DNA of 51,758 nucleotides from Acidobacteriota bacterium (GTDB lineage Bacteria > Acidobacteriota > Terriglobia > UBA7540), in NCBI GenBank assembly GCA_023474345.1, contig JAMCXS010000017.1:1-51758 (forward strand), read 5' to 3'. Position 1 is the first letter of the stretch. Each line of letters begins with the position of its first letter. Position numbers and translations under genes: made by a program. The notes under the pieces were generated by a model. That model was not told where the DNA came from. It worked only from the letters and a program-made list of their open reading frames with translations, and did not search any database. Below are positions 37,650 to 45,781 of the stretch, one piece after another.

Positions 37650-37946
37650 TTATTTTTTTGGCGGGACGACAGCGTCCTTAAAAGCCTTCGCCAAACGGAA
37701 CTTCACAACCGTCTTCGCCGGAATCTTAATCGGTTCGCCGGTTTGCGGATTGCGTCCCGTACGCGCCTTCCGGTGTGCCTTGACCGCCTTGCCAAGGCCG
37801 GGAATCACAAACTGGCCATTGCTCTTGCATTCCTTAGTAGCCAGCGTTACGAGATCCTCCAGCACCGCAGCCGTGGCTTTCTTCTGGAGCCCGGATTTTT
37901 CAGCCAAGTGCGCTACCACCTGAGATTTGGTCATCACTTTTGCCAT
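37650..37946 (-). CDS. HU-family DNA-binding protein
   Basis: A 98-residue nucleoid protein of the HU/IHF family. It has the N-terminal helix pair (TKSQVVAHLAEKSGLQKKATAAVLEDLV) and the beta-arm signature GRNPQTGEPIKIPAKTVVKFRLAKAFKD. The dimer bends and compacts DNA without strong sequence preference. GAGGAG precedes the ATG and a good promoter lies 60-90 bp upstream. The short Lys-rich C-terminus is normal. Confidence 0.96.
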   Translation of the reverse strand: MAKVMTKSQVVAHLAEKSGLQKKATAAVLEDLVTLATKECKSNGQFVIPGLGKAVKAHRKARTGRNPQTGEPIKIPAKTVVKFRLAKAFKDAVVPPKK

Positions 37947-38006
37947 TTGCTGCTCCTCTCCTCAAAATAGACGTTTAGGGTCCCCTACATATGACCGAAG
38001 TGCGAC

Positions 38007-38035
38007 ACTCTAAGCAATAACGGCGCAACTGTCAA
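38007..38035 (-). promoter_or_regulatory. Sigma-70 promoter of the HU gene
   Basis: On the minus strand, a perfect TTGACA (38035-38030) lies 17 bp from TAGAGT (38012-38007). The start would be near 38000, about 54 nt before the HU ATG. Confidence 0.65.
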
Positions 38036-38603
38036 GCCATTTTGATACCTTAAGACTTCTCTCATCGCTTGACAAATAGCGGCCTTCATGCCTGCTTTTC
38101 GGTCGCCGTTGCATCACGCATATGTTGCGACAACCGACTTTTAAATGCAACCACCCGAGGCGGAACCGAAAAATCTTCAATTCCCCTGGCCGGCCCAAGA
38201 TCAGCGGGGCAGGGCCCGTCCAGTCCGCTTGACATCGGACCGTGGCACCGTAAAATGATGAAAGCTGACTCGGGCGTATGCGGCTCCGTGACATCCGGCA
38301 GCCGAAGAAAATGCGACGTGTGGTGCGAGTCGATAAACCAATAACACTGCTTCTTGACGTTGGCGAAAATCGTGAGATGATGCTTTGCAGCCGGTGATGA
38401 CTGGTGCTTGCAAGATATCGTGATGGCGTTCTTTGGCAGCGGCGCCCGACGGCGAGACTGCTAGCCGGAGCGGCTAAGGGCGCAGGCGTTAGACCCGCGT
38501 CATAGCGTTGGTTGTGACCGTATTTTGCGACCCTGCAATGAGTCCGGAGCGTTCGCACCAGCGTTATCCGCACATCGCCAACCGATAAAAGGAGGGGCAG
38601 CCA
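38036..38603. other. Intergenic region upstream of the PhyH-family gene
   Basis: About 570 bp between divergent genes. A second TTGACA occurs on the plus strand at 38069-38074 but has no matching -10 box. A weak hairpin (TAGCC/GGCTA) lies near 38462-38476. No coding sequence is convincing. Confidence 0.35.
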
Positions 38604-39416
38604 ATGGACTACAGAATTTTGACGGACCAGGAGATCGCTCAGTTTCACCGGGATGGTTACGTTCTGGCCAGGTCGCTGTTTGATGCCAGCGAAATGGAAC
38701 TCCTTCACAGAGCCCGCGAAATCGACAGCGCCATGAAGGAAAACGTGCATGCCGTGGACGACCGCGAAGGCGGCACGGTGAAGCTCGCGTTGTGGAACGA
38801 AGCGGGCGGGGACATCTATGGGTTGTTTTCCCGGTCCCGCCGCATCGTCGATTCCGCAGAACGGCTGTTGGGAGGCGAGGTCTACCATTGGCATTCCAAG
38901 ATGGTCCAGAAAGAGCCTTATGTGGGCGGAGCCTGGACGTGGCATCAGGATTATGGGTACTGGTATTATGACGCTTGCCTGTTTCCTGAAATGCTGAGCG
39001 TCATGATCGCGGTCGATCCCGCCAACCAGGAAAACGGGTGTCTGCAAGTCCTTAAAGGTTCGCATCGTTTGGGTCGAATCGATCATAACTTGGGGAAAAA
39101 TGCCGAACAGGCAGGAGCGAACCTGGAGCGTGTTGAAGCGGCAAAGAAAGTTTTGGAGCTTGTTTATTGCGAGATGGAAATCGGCGACGCGCTGTTCTTC
39201 CATTGCAATCTTCTCCATCGCTCGGATCAAAACAGGTCGCCGCGTCCTCGCTGGGCGCTGATCAGTTGTTATAACCTGGCCAGCAATACCCCTTACAAGG
39301 AATCCCGGCACGCCGCCTACGCGCCCCTTGAAAAAGTCCCGGACGAAGCGATCAAAGAATTCGGACTGAAACTGGAAGACAAATCGTTTTACCAGGGCCG
39401 CGGGAAGACAAGTTGA
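38604..39416 (+). CDS. Phytanoyl-CoA dioxygenase (PhyH) family protein
   Basis: A 270-residue Fe(II)/2-oxoglutarate oxygenase. The iron ligands are visible as H114 and D116 in WTWHQDYGYW and H205 in CNLLHRSDQN, and a 2-oxoglutarate-binding Arg follows in RSPRPRWAL. Bacterial PhyH proteins hydroxylate varied small molecules, so phytanoyl-CoA should not be assumed. It starts behind a strong AAGGAGGGG and lies 193 bp upstream of a Gfo/Idh/MocA oxidoreductase on the same strand, a common pairing in sugar or natural-product degradation loci. Confidence 0.92.
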   Translation: MDYRILTDQEIAQFHRDGYVLARSLFDASEMELLHRAREIDSAMKENVHAVDDREGGTVKLALWNEAGGDIYGLFSRSRRIVDSAERLLGGEVYHWHSKMVQKEPYVGGAWTWHQDYGYWYYDACLFPEMLSVMIAVDPANQENGCLQVLKGSHRLGRIDHNLGKNAEQAGANLERVEAAKKVLELVYCEMEIGDALFFHCNLLHRSDQNRSPRPRWALISCYNLASNTPYKESRHAAYAPLEKVPDEAIKEFGLKLEDKSFYQGRGKTS

Positions 39417-39438
39417 ATAGCCTCCCGGAGGCCGGAGC

Positions 39439-39476
39439 GTTTCCGTGCGGCAGCCGTCCGGCGGAAACAGCTTTTT
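39439..39476 (+). terminator. Hairpin with T-tract after the PhyH-family gene
   Basis: GTTTCCG (39439-39445) pairs with CGGAAAC (39462-39468), with a small extra stem in the loop, followed by AGCTTTTTG containing five T residues (39472-39476). It looks like a rho-independent terminator, perhaps a partial one because the next gene is on the same strand. Confidence 0.5.
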
Positions 39477-39609
39477 GATTCCCGCCTCTCCGCCGCAGCT
39501 TCCTGAAGCGGACAGGCTCCGGCAGGCGCATTCCCGGTCCAGGCTTTTGGCGCACGAGCTTTCCTTGATCGTGCCAAATATTCTTACCGCAAACAGGGAG
39601 GTGTTACTC

Positions 39610-41040
39610 ATGTCTGAAAAATCGGAAATCGGTCGTCGAAAGTTCTTGCAAACCGGCGCGAGGTTCGCCGCGCTCAGCGGTGTCAGTATGGCGGTTGATC
39701 CAAAGAAAATTCTCGGCGCGAACGACCGGATTCGGGTCGCGGTTTGCGGCATTCGCGAGCGAGGCTTCACGCATATCCAGTGCTTTTCCAATAATCCCAA
39801 TACCGAGGTGGCGGCAGTCTGTGACGTCGATGACAGTGTGATGCGAAAGCGCCTGGCCGACATGGAGAAGGCAGGCATCCCCAAGCCGAAAACCTACGTG
39901 GACGTACGCCAGGTAATCGAAGACAAGTCCATTGACGTGGTCGCGATTGCCACGCCAAACCACTGGCACAGCCTGATCGGTATCTGGGCCTGCCAAGCGG
40001 GCAAAGACGTTTACATTGAGAAACCGTGTTCGCACAACTGGTGGGAAGGCCGCCAGTTGGTTCTCGCAGCCAACCGTTACAATCGCATCGTTGCGCATGG
40101 AACGGAAGGCCGTTCCAGCCTTGCCGTCAGAGAAGGAATCAAGAAAATCCGCGACGGGCTGATCGGCGACGTTTATCTGGCAAGGGGTTTGTGCTTCAAA
40201 TGGCGCGACACGATTGGGCGCGCTCCAGTGCAGCCGGTTCCTCCAGGCGTTCATTACGACCTGTGGATGGGCCCGGCGCCGGTTCACGCCTTCACCCGCA
40301 ACCGCTTCCATTACAACTGGCACTGGTTCTGGTATTACGGCAACGGAGATATCGGCAATCAGGGCATTCACCAGGTGGACATAGCCCGCTGGGGTTTGGG
40401 AGTGGGCTTCCCGAATCGAGTTTCGGCGGTGGGCGGCCACTTCATGTTCGACGACGACCAGGAAACCCCGAACACGCTCAATTGCGCCTTCGAATATGAC
40501 ATGCCCAACGGCAAGCGCAAGTTGCTGGAGTTCGAAGTCCGCCACTGGATGACCAATCATGAGGCGACGATCGGCGCCTGGCAGGATCAGAAGGCCCGCG
40601 AAGCCGCAAGTTCGTCCAAGCCCAGGCTTGGCGCGCTCGCAGGAAGCAGGAACACCATTGGTGAAATCTTCTACGGCTCCAAGGGCTATCTGGCCATGGA
40701 CGAAGACAATGACACCTACAGCGTCTGGCTGGGCAAGGCTGCCGTGCCGGCGCCCGGCAACGACGTGGGCGGAGACTTCTCTAAAGCCAACCAGGCGCAC
40801 TTTGACAACTTCATCGATTGCGTCCGCAGCCGCCGCAAACAGGATTTGCACGCGTCCATTGAAGAAGGCCATATCTCCTGCACGCTTGTGCATTTGGCGA
40901 ATGCCTCTTACCGGCTGAGCCGCCCAGTCAACTTTGATCCCGAGAGCCAGACCGTCATCAATGATCCGGAAGCAGATCTCCTGATGCGCGACGGCGACCG
41001 CGGGTACCGCGCGCCGTTTGTGGTCCCTGAAGAGGTCTAG
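39610..41040 (+). CDS. Tat-exported Gfo/Idh/MocA-family oxidoreductase
   Basis: A 476-residue NAD(P)-dependent oxidoreductase. The N-terminus is a twin-arginine signal (GRRKFLQTGARFAALSGVSM, about residues 8-27), so the folded protein is predicted to be exported. The Rossmann fold follows (RIRVAVCGIRERGF), then ATPNHWHSLIGIWACQAGKDVYIEKP with the catalytic EKP motif. The C-terminal domain includes GDIGNQGIHQVDIARW. Such exported members occur in Acidobacteriota, Planctomycetes and Bacteroidota and act on sugars, some with tightly held cofactor. The ATG has GGGAGG upstream; the frame is open further upstream but would bury the Tat signal. Confidence 0.93.
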   Translation: MSEKSEIGRRKFLQTGARFAALSGVSMAVDPKKILGANDRIRVAVCGIRERGFTHIQCFSNNPNTEVAAVCDVDDSVMRKRLADMEKAGIPKPKTYVDVRQVIEDKSIDVVAIATPNHWHSLIGIWACQAGKDVYIEKPCSHNWWEGRQLVLAANRYNRIVAHGTEGRSSLAVREGIKKIRDGLIGDVYLARGLCFKWRDTIGRAPVQPVPPGVHYDLWMGPAPVHAFTRNRFHYNWHWFWYYGNGDIGNQGIHQVDIARWGLGVGFPNRVSAVGGHFMFDDDQETPNTLNCAFEYDMPNGKRKLLEFEVRHWMTNHEATIGAWQDQKAREAASSSKPRLGALAGSRNTIGEIFYGSKGYLAMDEDNDTYSVWLGKAAVPAPGNDVGGDFSKANQAHFDNFIDCVRSRRKQDLHASIEEGHISCTLVHLANASYRLSRPVNFDPESQTVINDPEADLLMRDGDRGYRAPFVVPEEV

Positions 41041-41182
41041 CCGCTGTTTCGAAAATCTGGAAAATGGTTTGCGAACCGTCTTCGTGGTCTCCGTCTCCTG
41101 GCAGGTACGAAAAGTCCGCAGGCGGCGTAAAATCGAACCGGGATGGGCTAGGATTCTAGGAATATCGCGCGGGGTCCGTTCC

Positions 41183-41334
41183 GGTTCGTTTTCGGTTCGT
41201 TTTTGGTTCGTTTTTTCGCCGATCCTTTATTTTCAATCAGTTGGCTAGCTTCGTTTTAGGTTCGTTTTCGGTTCATTTTGCCTGTTTTTTCCACAGCTAT
41301 CCTTTGTTTTCAACAACTTCCTAGCTTCGTTTGG
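41183..41334. repeat. Two tandem 76-bp repeat units
   Basis: Unit A begins at 41183 and unit B at 41259. Both start GGTTCGTTTTCGGTTC, share CCTTT(A/G)TTTTCAA in the middle and end in CTAGCTTCGTTT (41245-41256 and 41321-41332, exactly 76 bp apart). Small indels and substitutions separate the copies. Unit A also holds a third GGTTCGTTTT. This is the kind of sequence that tends to occur in many copies per genome. Confidence 0.75.
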
Positions 41335-41564
41335 CCCAAAAAAGAATTCTTTTTTTCTGCATTTTCGCGCTGTCAAAGTACTACCTCTTTTATTTTTAGC
41401 AAGTTAGCGCTTCTTCGTGAACCGCCTTAGCTCTCTCACATTTTCCGGTCATGTTCCTGCCGTCTCGTAATTGCTTGCAGCACGACCACTACAGATCTTG
41501 GCTTCTTCGCCCCTCTCCAGGAGCTATGTCCTCGTGGCCGATAATCCACCCATTCATGGCTAGA

Positions 41565-41593
41565 ATACTAGCATACTATGATAGAATTGTCAA
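41565..41593 (-). promoter_or_regulatory. Strong minus-strand sigma-70 promoter with overlapping repeats
   Basis: TTGACA (41593-41588), 17-bp spacer and TAGTAT (41570-41565) on the minus strand. A second TAGTAT lies inside the spacer (41578-41573), and CTAG follows, giving spaced TAG(TAT) repeats that could be an operator. The first ATG is at 41557, only 7 bases past the -10 box, so a transcript would be leaderless. No known gene follows. Confidence 0.55.
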
Positions 41594-41681
41594 GAGATTT
41601 TTTCTAAGGGATTGATTGACCGTGCGTCCTTGCCGCCATAAAATGGCTACGGCTGATAAAACCCGCTGCACCTACCCGCTT

Positions 41682-42734
41682 ATGAAACAGGTGGTAACAC
41701 TCGCAGTTCTTTCGGCACTGTTTGGCCCGTTACGCGCCACCGCCCAGCCGATGCGGATTTTTCTGGGAGATTCAGGCCATCCCGTGATCCGCGGCGAGGC
41801 ATGGGTGATTGCCGACCGCTGGGGAGCCTATCCTGCTGTTCTGGTCGCGAGGGTCAAAAATGGCAAGATGGAACTCCGCTCGGACGTCGGATTTCCTCAG
41901 TATTGGGAGCAGGCATTCGATTACAAGCTGCTGCTGGCTGTGTCGAACCGGCCGGTGCAGACGTGGAAGTCTGTGCTGGAAGATTTTGGCTACGGCACGC
42001 CCGAGGCCCCCGAATACCTTCAGAGATTTTCGATAATCTACCTCTCTTCTCCGCTCCCAAAGCAGGGCGGAGGGAGAGATTGGCAAACAGCTTTGCGGAA
42101 AATGGGCGGGACTACTCGCAGGGGCCTCATTTTACCTCGTCCCGTCCAGCGCGTGATTCGGTTACTTTATCCTGATGGCAAGCCTTTAAGTGCTGTGAGT
42201 GTCCCCGTTTCCCTGTACGGGTCTAACCAGAACCATTGCGGCGTAGCGGTCGGAATTCCTCTGAGGGTTTTCACAACCAGTGCCAAAGGAGAGATTTTCG
42301 TAGTGGCAACCGACTCCCCGCTCTCGCTCGCAAGACCATAATACAAAGTGGAGTCGGGCGGTCCGGCGGGAACGGCGTTTGCGTCGTGGAGCGATCTGAC
42401 CGTTGAGGGCGGACGGTCCATTACAGTAAAACGGCAGTGGACTCTCCCGGAATACAACTACACCATCCGCGTGCGGTGGACTGCGAATCATCCCGTTGAA
42501 CGCGTTGGCCTGAGTGCCTGCATGAATTTCGGAGGTTGCGGCACCGGCTGCGGGCCGCTCTACCAACCCTCGAAGTCCAGCCGGGGAGATGCGATTCGTT
42601 TCCGGGTTCAGGACTTACGCGAAATGAGGAGCCTGTCGGTCGTAAGCAGCGACGGCAAAACGATAAGGGACCTCACCACCCCGGAGATGCGGAAACTCTT
42701 GACGACGCATCATCTCGTTCTGTTTCTAAAATGA
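41682..42734 (+). pseudogene. Secreted protein of unknown family, interrupted by an in-frame TAA
   Basis: A 351-codon frame with one TAA at 42339-42341 (codon 220). The part before it starts with a signal peptide (MKQVVTLAVLSALFGPLRATAQP) and includes RVIRLLYPDGKPLSAVSVPV, which resembles a carboxypeptidase-regulatory or Ig-like beta-sandwich. The part after it (YKVESGGPAGTAFASW, TVKRQWTLPEYNYTIRVRW) continues naturally in the same frame, with a Cys/Gly cluster CMNFGGCGTGCG. A single base change, for example from CAA, would explain the break; a sequencing error is the alternative. I do not recognise the family. The start is uncertain: in-frame ATGs exist at 41643 and upstream, none with a good ribosome-binding site. 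Confidence 0.6.
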
Positions 42735-42960
42735 GCGGAGTTGATGCTTCGCGGCTGGCGCAAACCGTGGCCTTTGGTCTGCGATTTCCCAAAGGAGTGG
42801 CGTGCAACGATAACAACCTCTCGCTGCGCGAGATCGTAGACGCTCAAAAGCAAACGTTTGCACCAGCCGGCGTAGAATCCCAGGCATACAAATCACGGCG
42901 CGATTGTCTGCTGCAAGAGAATCTTGGAGATAAGTCGAGACTCATGTATTCTGTTGGCCG

Positions 42961-43872
42961 ATGCCAAAACAGAAGAAATTTCGGGTAGGCATGGTCCAGA
43001 TGGCGTGCGCGCCGGACCCGCGGCGGAATCTTCGCCGCGCCATCGCAGGCATTCAGAAAGCGGTCCGCAAGGGCGCCGCAATGGTTTGCCTGCCGGAACT
43101 CTTTCGCTCCCGGTACTTCTGCCAGCGCGAGGATGTGCGTTTCTTTGACCTGGCCGAATCGATTCCCGGCCCCACGACCGAGGCCCTCGCGAAAGTGGCG
43201 CAAAAGACCCAAGTGGTTTTAATCGCCCCGGTGTTTGAGCGCCGGGCGGCCGGCGTTTACCATAACAGCGCCGCCGTCATTGACTCGAACGGCAAGCTTG
43301 CCGGACTGTACCGCAAAATGCATATTCCTGATGACCCGGGTTATTACGAGAAGTTTTACTTCACTCCCGGCGACCTGGGTTTTCACGCCGTCAGCACAAG
43401 TGTTGGCACTGTCGCTCCGCTGATTTGCTGGGACCAGTGGTACCCGGAGGCCGCGCGCCTGGTGGCGCTGGAAGGAGCGGGCATCATCTTCTATCCGACG
43501 GCCATCGGCTGGCATCCCCATGAAAAAGAAGCTTACGGCACGGCTCAACGGGATGCCTGGAAGACGGTCCAGCGCGGCCACGCCATCGCAAACGGCATCT
43601 ACATAGTTGCAGCCAATCGAGTAGGATTTGAAGAAGGCGCTGATGGCGGCGGAATCGAATTCTGGGGATCATCTTTTGTTGCCGATCCCCAGGGAGTGGT
43701 CATCGCGGAGGCCTCGGCGGATCGAGAGGAAATTCTTCTCGCTGACATCGACCTCGATCACCTGGAAGACGTGCGGCGGAATTGGCCTTTCCTCCGTGAC
43801 CGCCGGATCGATGCTTACCAAGGCCTTGAGCGTCGCTGCGTTGACCAAGAAACGGGGAGCAGGGAAGCGTAG
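42961..43872 (+). CDS. aguB: N-carbamoylputrescine amidase
   Basis: A 303-residue nitrilase-superfamily enzyme that hydrolyses N-carbamoylputrescine to putrescine, CO2 and ammonia. The catalytic triad is visible as E46 (VCLPELF), K119 (LYRKMHIPDD) and C156 (LICWDQWYPE). HIPDDPGYYEKFYFTPGD is characteristic of the AguB branch. Its TAG shares one base with the GTG of aguA, so the two are cotranslated; this pairing makes the assignment firm. Confidence 0.96.
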   Translation: MPKQKKFRVGMVQMACAPDPRRNLRRAIAGIQKAVRKGAAMVCLPELFRSRYFCQREDVRFFDLAESIPGPTTEALAKVAQKTQVVLIAPVFERRAAGVYHNSAAVIDSNGKLAGLYRKMHIPDDPGYYEKFYFTPGDLGFHAVSTSVGTVAPLICWDQWYPEAARLVALEGAGIIFYPTAIGWHPHEKEAYGTAQRDAWKTVQRGHAIANGIYIVAANRVGFEEGADGGGIEFWGSSFVADPQGVVIAEASADREEILLADIDLDHLEDVRRNWPFLRDRRIDAYQGLERRCVDQETGSREA

Positions 43873-44987
43873 TGGAAGCGTCACCAGCGGCCCTCGGCTT
43901 TCGTTTGCCCGCGGAGTGGGAATCCCATGAAGCCACCTGGATTGCCTGGCCTCACAATGTGACCGACTGGCCGGGCCGGTTTGCGCCCATCCCGTGGGTT
44001 TACAGTGAATTTGCCCGCAAGATCACACCCGGCGAAATCGTTCGCATCATCGTTGATTCCCAGGCCCACGAAAATCGCGCTCGGCGTGTGCTCTCGCGCG
44101 CAGGGGTTGACCTCTCCCGTGTGGAATTTTTCCGCTTCCCCACGGACCGCGGCTGGACGCGCGATTCCGGCCCGATCTTTTTGAAGCGGCCGGCTTCCCC
44201 GTCTATCCCGCAGATTCAAGAGACGAGCGCCGCTGCACCGCAGTGCTCCTCCGAAGTGGCCGTAATCCGCTTCCGCTTTAATGCCTGGGCCAAGTATCCC
44301 GAATGGCGCAACGATGATGCCCTCCCGGAACAAGCGGCTCAGGCTCTCAATCTCCGTGTGTTTCAGGCCAAGGCGGGCAACCGGGACCTGGTCCTTGAGG
44401 GTGGAAGCATTGACACAAACGGCCAGGGTACGCTCTTGAGTACGGAAGAATGCCTGCTCGATACAAAGGTTCAAGCGCGCAATCCCGATCTCAGCCAGCA
44501 AGACCTTGAAACCGCCTTGCGCGATAACCTGGGAGTCAGCAATATCCTGTGGCTCGGACGCGGCATCGCCGGAGATGACACGCACGGCCACGTGGACGAC
44601 CTTTGCCGCTTCGTCAACTCGAAAACGGCGGTGCTTTGCCACGAAGACAATTCCAACGATGCAAACTACCTGCCGCTCGAAGAAAATCGCGAGCGGCTAG
44701 AGGGGATGCACTTGGAGGACGGGTCGCGAATCGAGATTGTGCCATTGCCGATGCCCGCGCCGCTCTACTTTGATGGCCAGCGGCTCCCGGCCAGCTATGC
44801 CAATTTCTATATTTCCAATGCGGCGGTGCTGGTGCCCACTTTTAACGATCCCAACGATCGAATCGCCCTCGGCACGCTGGCGGAATTATTTCCAAGCCGC
44901 GTCGTGGTGGGGATCCATGCGGTCGATCTGGTGTGGGGACTCGGAACCGTCCACTGCCTCACCCAGCAGCAGCCGGCGATGCCGTAA
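43872..44987 (+). CDS. aguA: Agmatine deiminase
   Basis: A 371-residue enzyme of the guanidino-modifying superfamily that converts agmatine to N-carbamoylputrescine. The N-terminal MPAEW-like segment appears as RLPAEWESHEATWIAWPHN. TDRGWTRDSGPIF, the catalytic-histidine region GDDTHGHVDDLCRF and the C-terminal nucleophile Cys (about C362 in GTVHCLTQQQPA) are all intact. GTG start overlapping the aguB stop. Together they make putrescine from agmatine; no arginine decarboxylase is in the window. Confidence 0.97.
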   Translation: MEASPAALGFRLPAEWESHEATWIAWPHNVTDWPGRFAPIPWVYSEFARKITPGEIVRIIVDSQAHENRARRVLSRAGVDLSRVEFFRFPTDRGWTRDSGPIFLKRPASPSIPQIQETSAAAPQCSSEVAVIRFRFNAWAKYPEWRNDDALPEQAAQALNLRVFQAKAGNRDLVLEGGSIDTNGQGTLLSTEECLLDTKVQARNPDLSQQDLETALRDNLGVSNILWLGRGIAGDDTHGHVDDLCRFVNSKTAVLCHEDNSNDANYLPLEENRERLEGMHLEDGSRIEIVPLPMPAPLYFDGQRLPASYANFYISNAAVLVPTFNDPNDRIALGTLAELFPSRVVVGIHAVDLVWGLGTVHCLTQQQPAMP

Positions 44988-45100
44988 GTAGCGCCGCCAT
45001 ATGATCGATTCCAGCCCTCTCCACGGGAGGATGAGGATGGAGGCGCAAGCACACCGGTGAGGGCTCCTGCAGCGCCGAGCGATGCTCGACGACGGAATTC

Positions 45101-45119
45101 CGGCGCTCATCGAGCGCCG
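45101..45119. terminator. Perfect 8-bp hairpin between convergent genes
   Basis: CGGCGCTC (45101-45108), loop ATC, GAGCGCCG (45112-45119). It spans the stop codon of the receiver gene on the minus strand and lies 114 bp after aguA. It has no T-tract on either strand, so it may be a structural 3' end for one or both genes rather than a classic terminator. Confidence 0.35.
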
Positions 45120-45484
45120 TTACAGTTGCCCGCCAGCCGAGCCTTGATCTCTTGCACCAGTTTCCCTACATCCACGGGGCGGAAAAGGACTCTTTCAAAG
45201 CCCCGGCCTTCCAGCGCCTCAGCATCCACAAGGCTGTGCCCTGCCATAACCCAAGTCGGCACCAGCTTTGACCACTGGGAAAGTTGGGACAAGTCTTCGG
45301 CAGGGTTTTGACTTTCGGAAAGGTCGGCAACGAACAGATGAGGCATTGTTTTGGTCGCGAGTAGTCGCTTCCCCGCCGCCCGCGGGTCCTCATAGGCTTC
45401 GACGTCAAAACCCTCTTCGATCAACTGCGCCCGCAGCAGAGTCCGCGCCGTCCAGTCCTTGCCACTCAGAATAATGTGGGACAT
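45107..45484 (-). CDS. Degenerate response-regulator receiver protein
   Basis: A stand-alone 125-residue CheY-like domain. The alternating fold is visible (HIILSGKDWTARTLLRAQLI, HLFVADLSES, TWVMAGH, RVLFRPVDVGKLVQEIKARL). The phospho-acceptor position D54 is kept, but the N-terminal acidic pair that binds magnesium is replaced by GKD (residues 8-10) and the conserved Lys of the KP motif is R102. It is therefore probably not phosphorylated normally and may be a pseudo-receiver that signals by binding. It diverges from the epimerase gene; no kinase is nearby. Confidence 0.75.
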   Translation of the reverse strand: MSHIILSGKDWTARTLLRAQLIEEGFDVEAYEDPRAAGKRLLATKTMPHLFVADLSESQNPAEDLSQLSQWSKLVPTWVMAGHSLVDAEALEGRGFERVLFRPVDVGKLVQEIKARLAGNCNGAR

Positions 45485-45781
45485 GCTAAGCAGAGTATAG
45501 CTGAATTATCCGGACTTCCGGGGCTTGAGCGAAGGGGCAGTTTCCGCGCAGGATTTTGGCAAAATCGCCAAACTTTTCAGGGTGCCGGAGAAAGCAGGAG
45601 ATCGAGGAACCGGCGTTAGAGTATTGAGCCGGCCTTCCTGACTTTTGCCTCAAGCGGACGTTGTTAAGCATTCAGCACCTGGAATGTGCTAAGCTAGGGC
45701 GAGCCGCCGGTGAGGATTCGGCCCGACAACTCGCGGCACGCGCCGATAGGTAACCTCAAAAAGTACCATTGGATGCCGCCC

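Larger units (their letters stand above)
41041..41681. other. Repeat-rich intergenic region
   Basis: About 640 bp with base composition unlike its surroundings: T-rich on the plus strand with GGTTCGTTTT tracts. It contains a 76-bp tandem duplication (41183-41334) and a strong minus-strand promoter (41565-41593). Short minus-strand frames follow that promoter, but none is a recognisable protein. Confidence 0.6.

Noticed and set aside
38010..39884. A 624-codon minus-strand open frame
   Set aside because: It is antisense to the PhyH-family gene and to the start of the Gfo/Idh/MocA gene, both with intact catalytic motifs. The translation has no family character.
41183..41334. CRISPR array
   Set aside because: Only two units, of 76 bp, without constant short repeats separated by unique spacers and with no cas genes nearby.
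2793..42341. Possible recoding of TAA as a sense codon, suggested by two in-frame TAA stops
   Set aside because: TAA ends ftsL, murD and the HU gene at natural C-termini in this window, so it is a normal stop. The two interruptions are better explained as mutations or consensus errors.
42731..42988. An 85-codon frame whose ATG overlaps the stop of the interrupted secreted gene and which runs into aguB
   Set aside because: The ATGA overlap looks like coupling, but the upstream gene is broken, the product resembles nothing and it overlaps aguB by 28 bp in another frame. It is probably chance.
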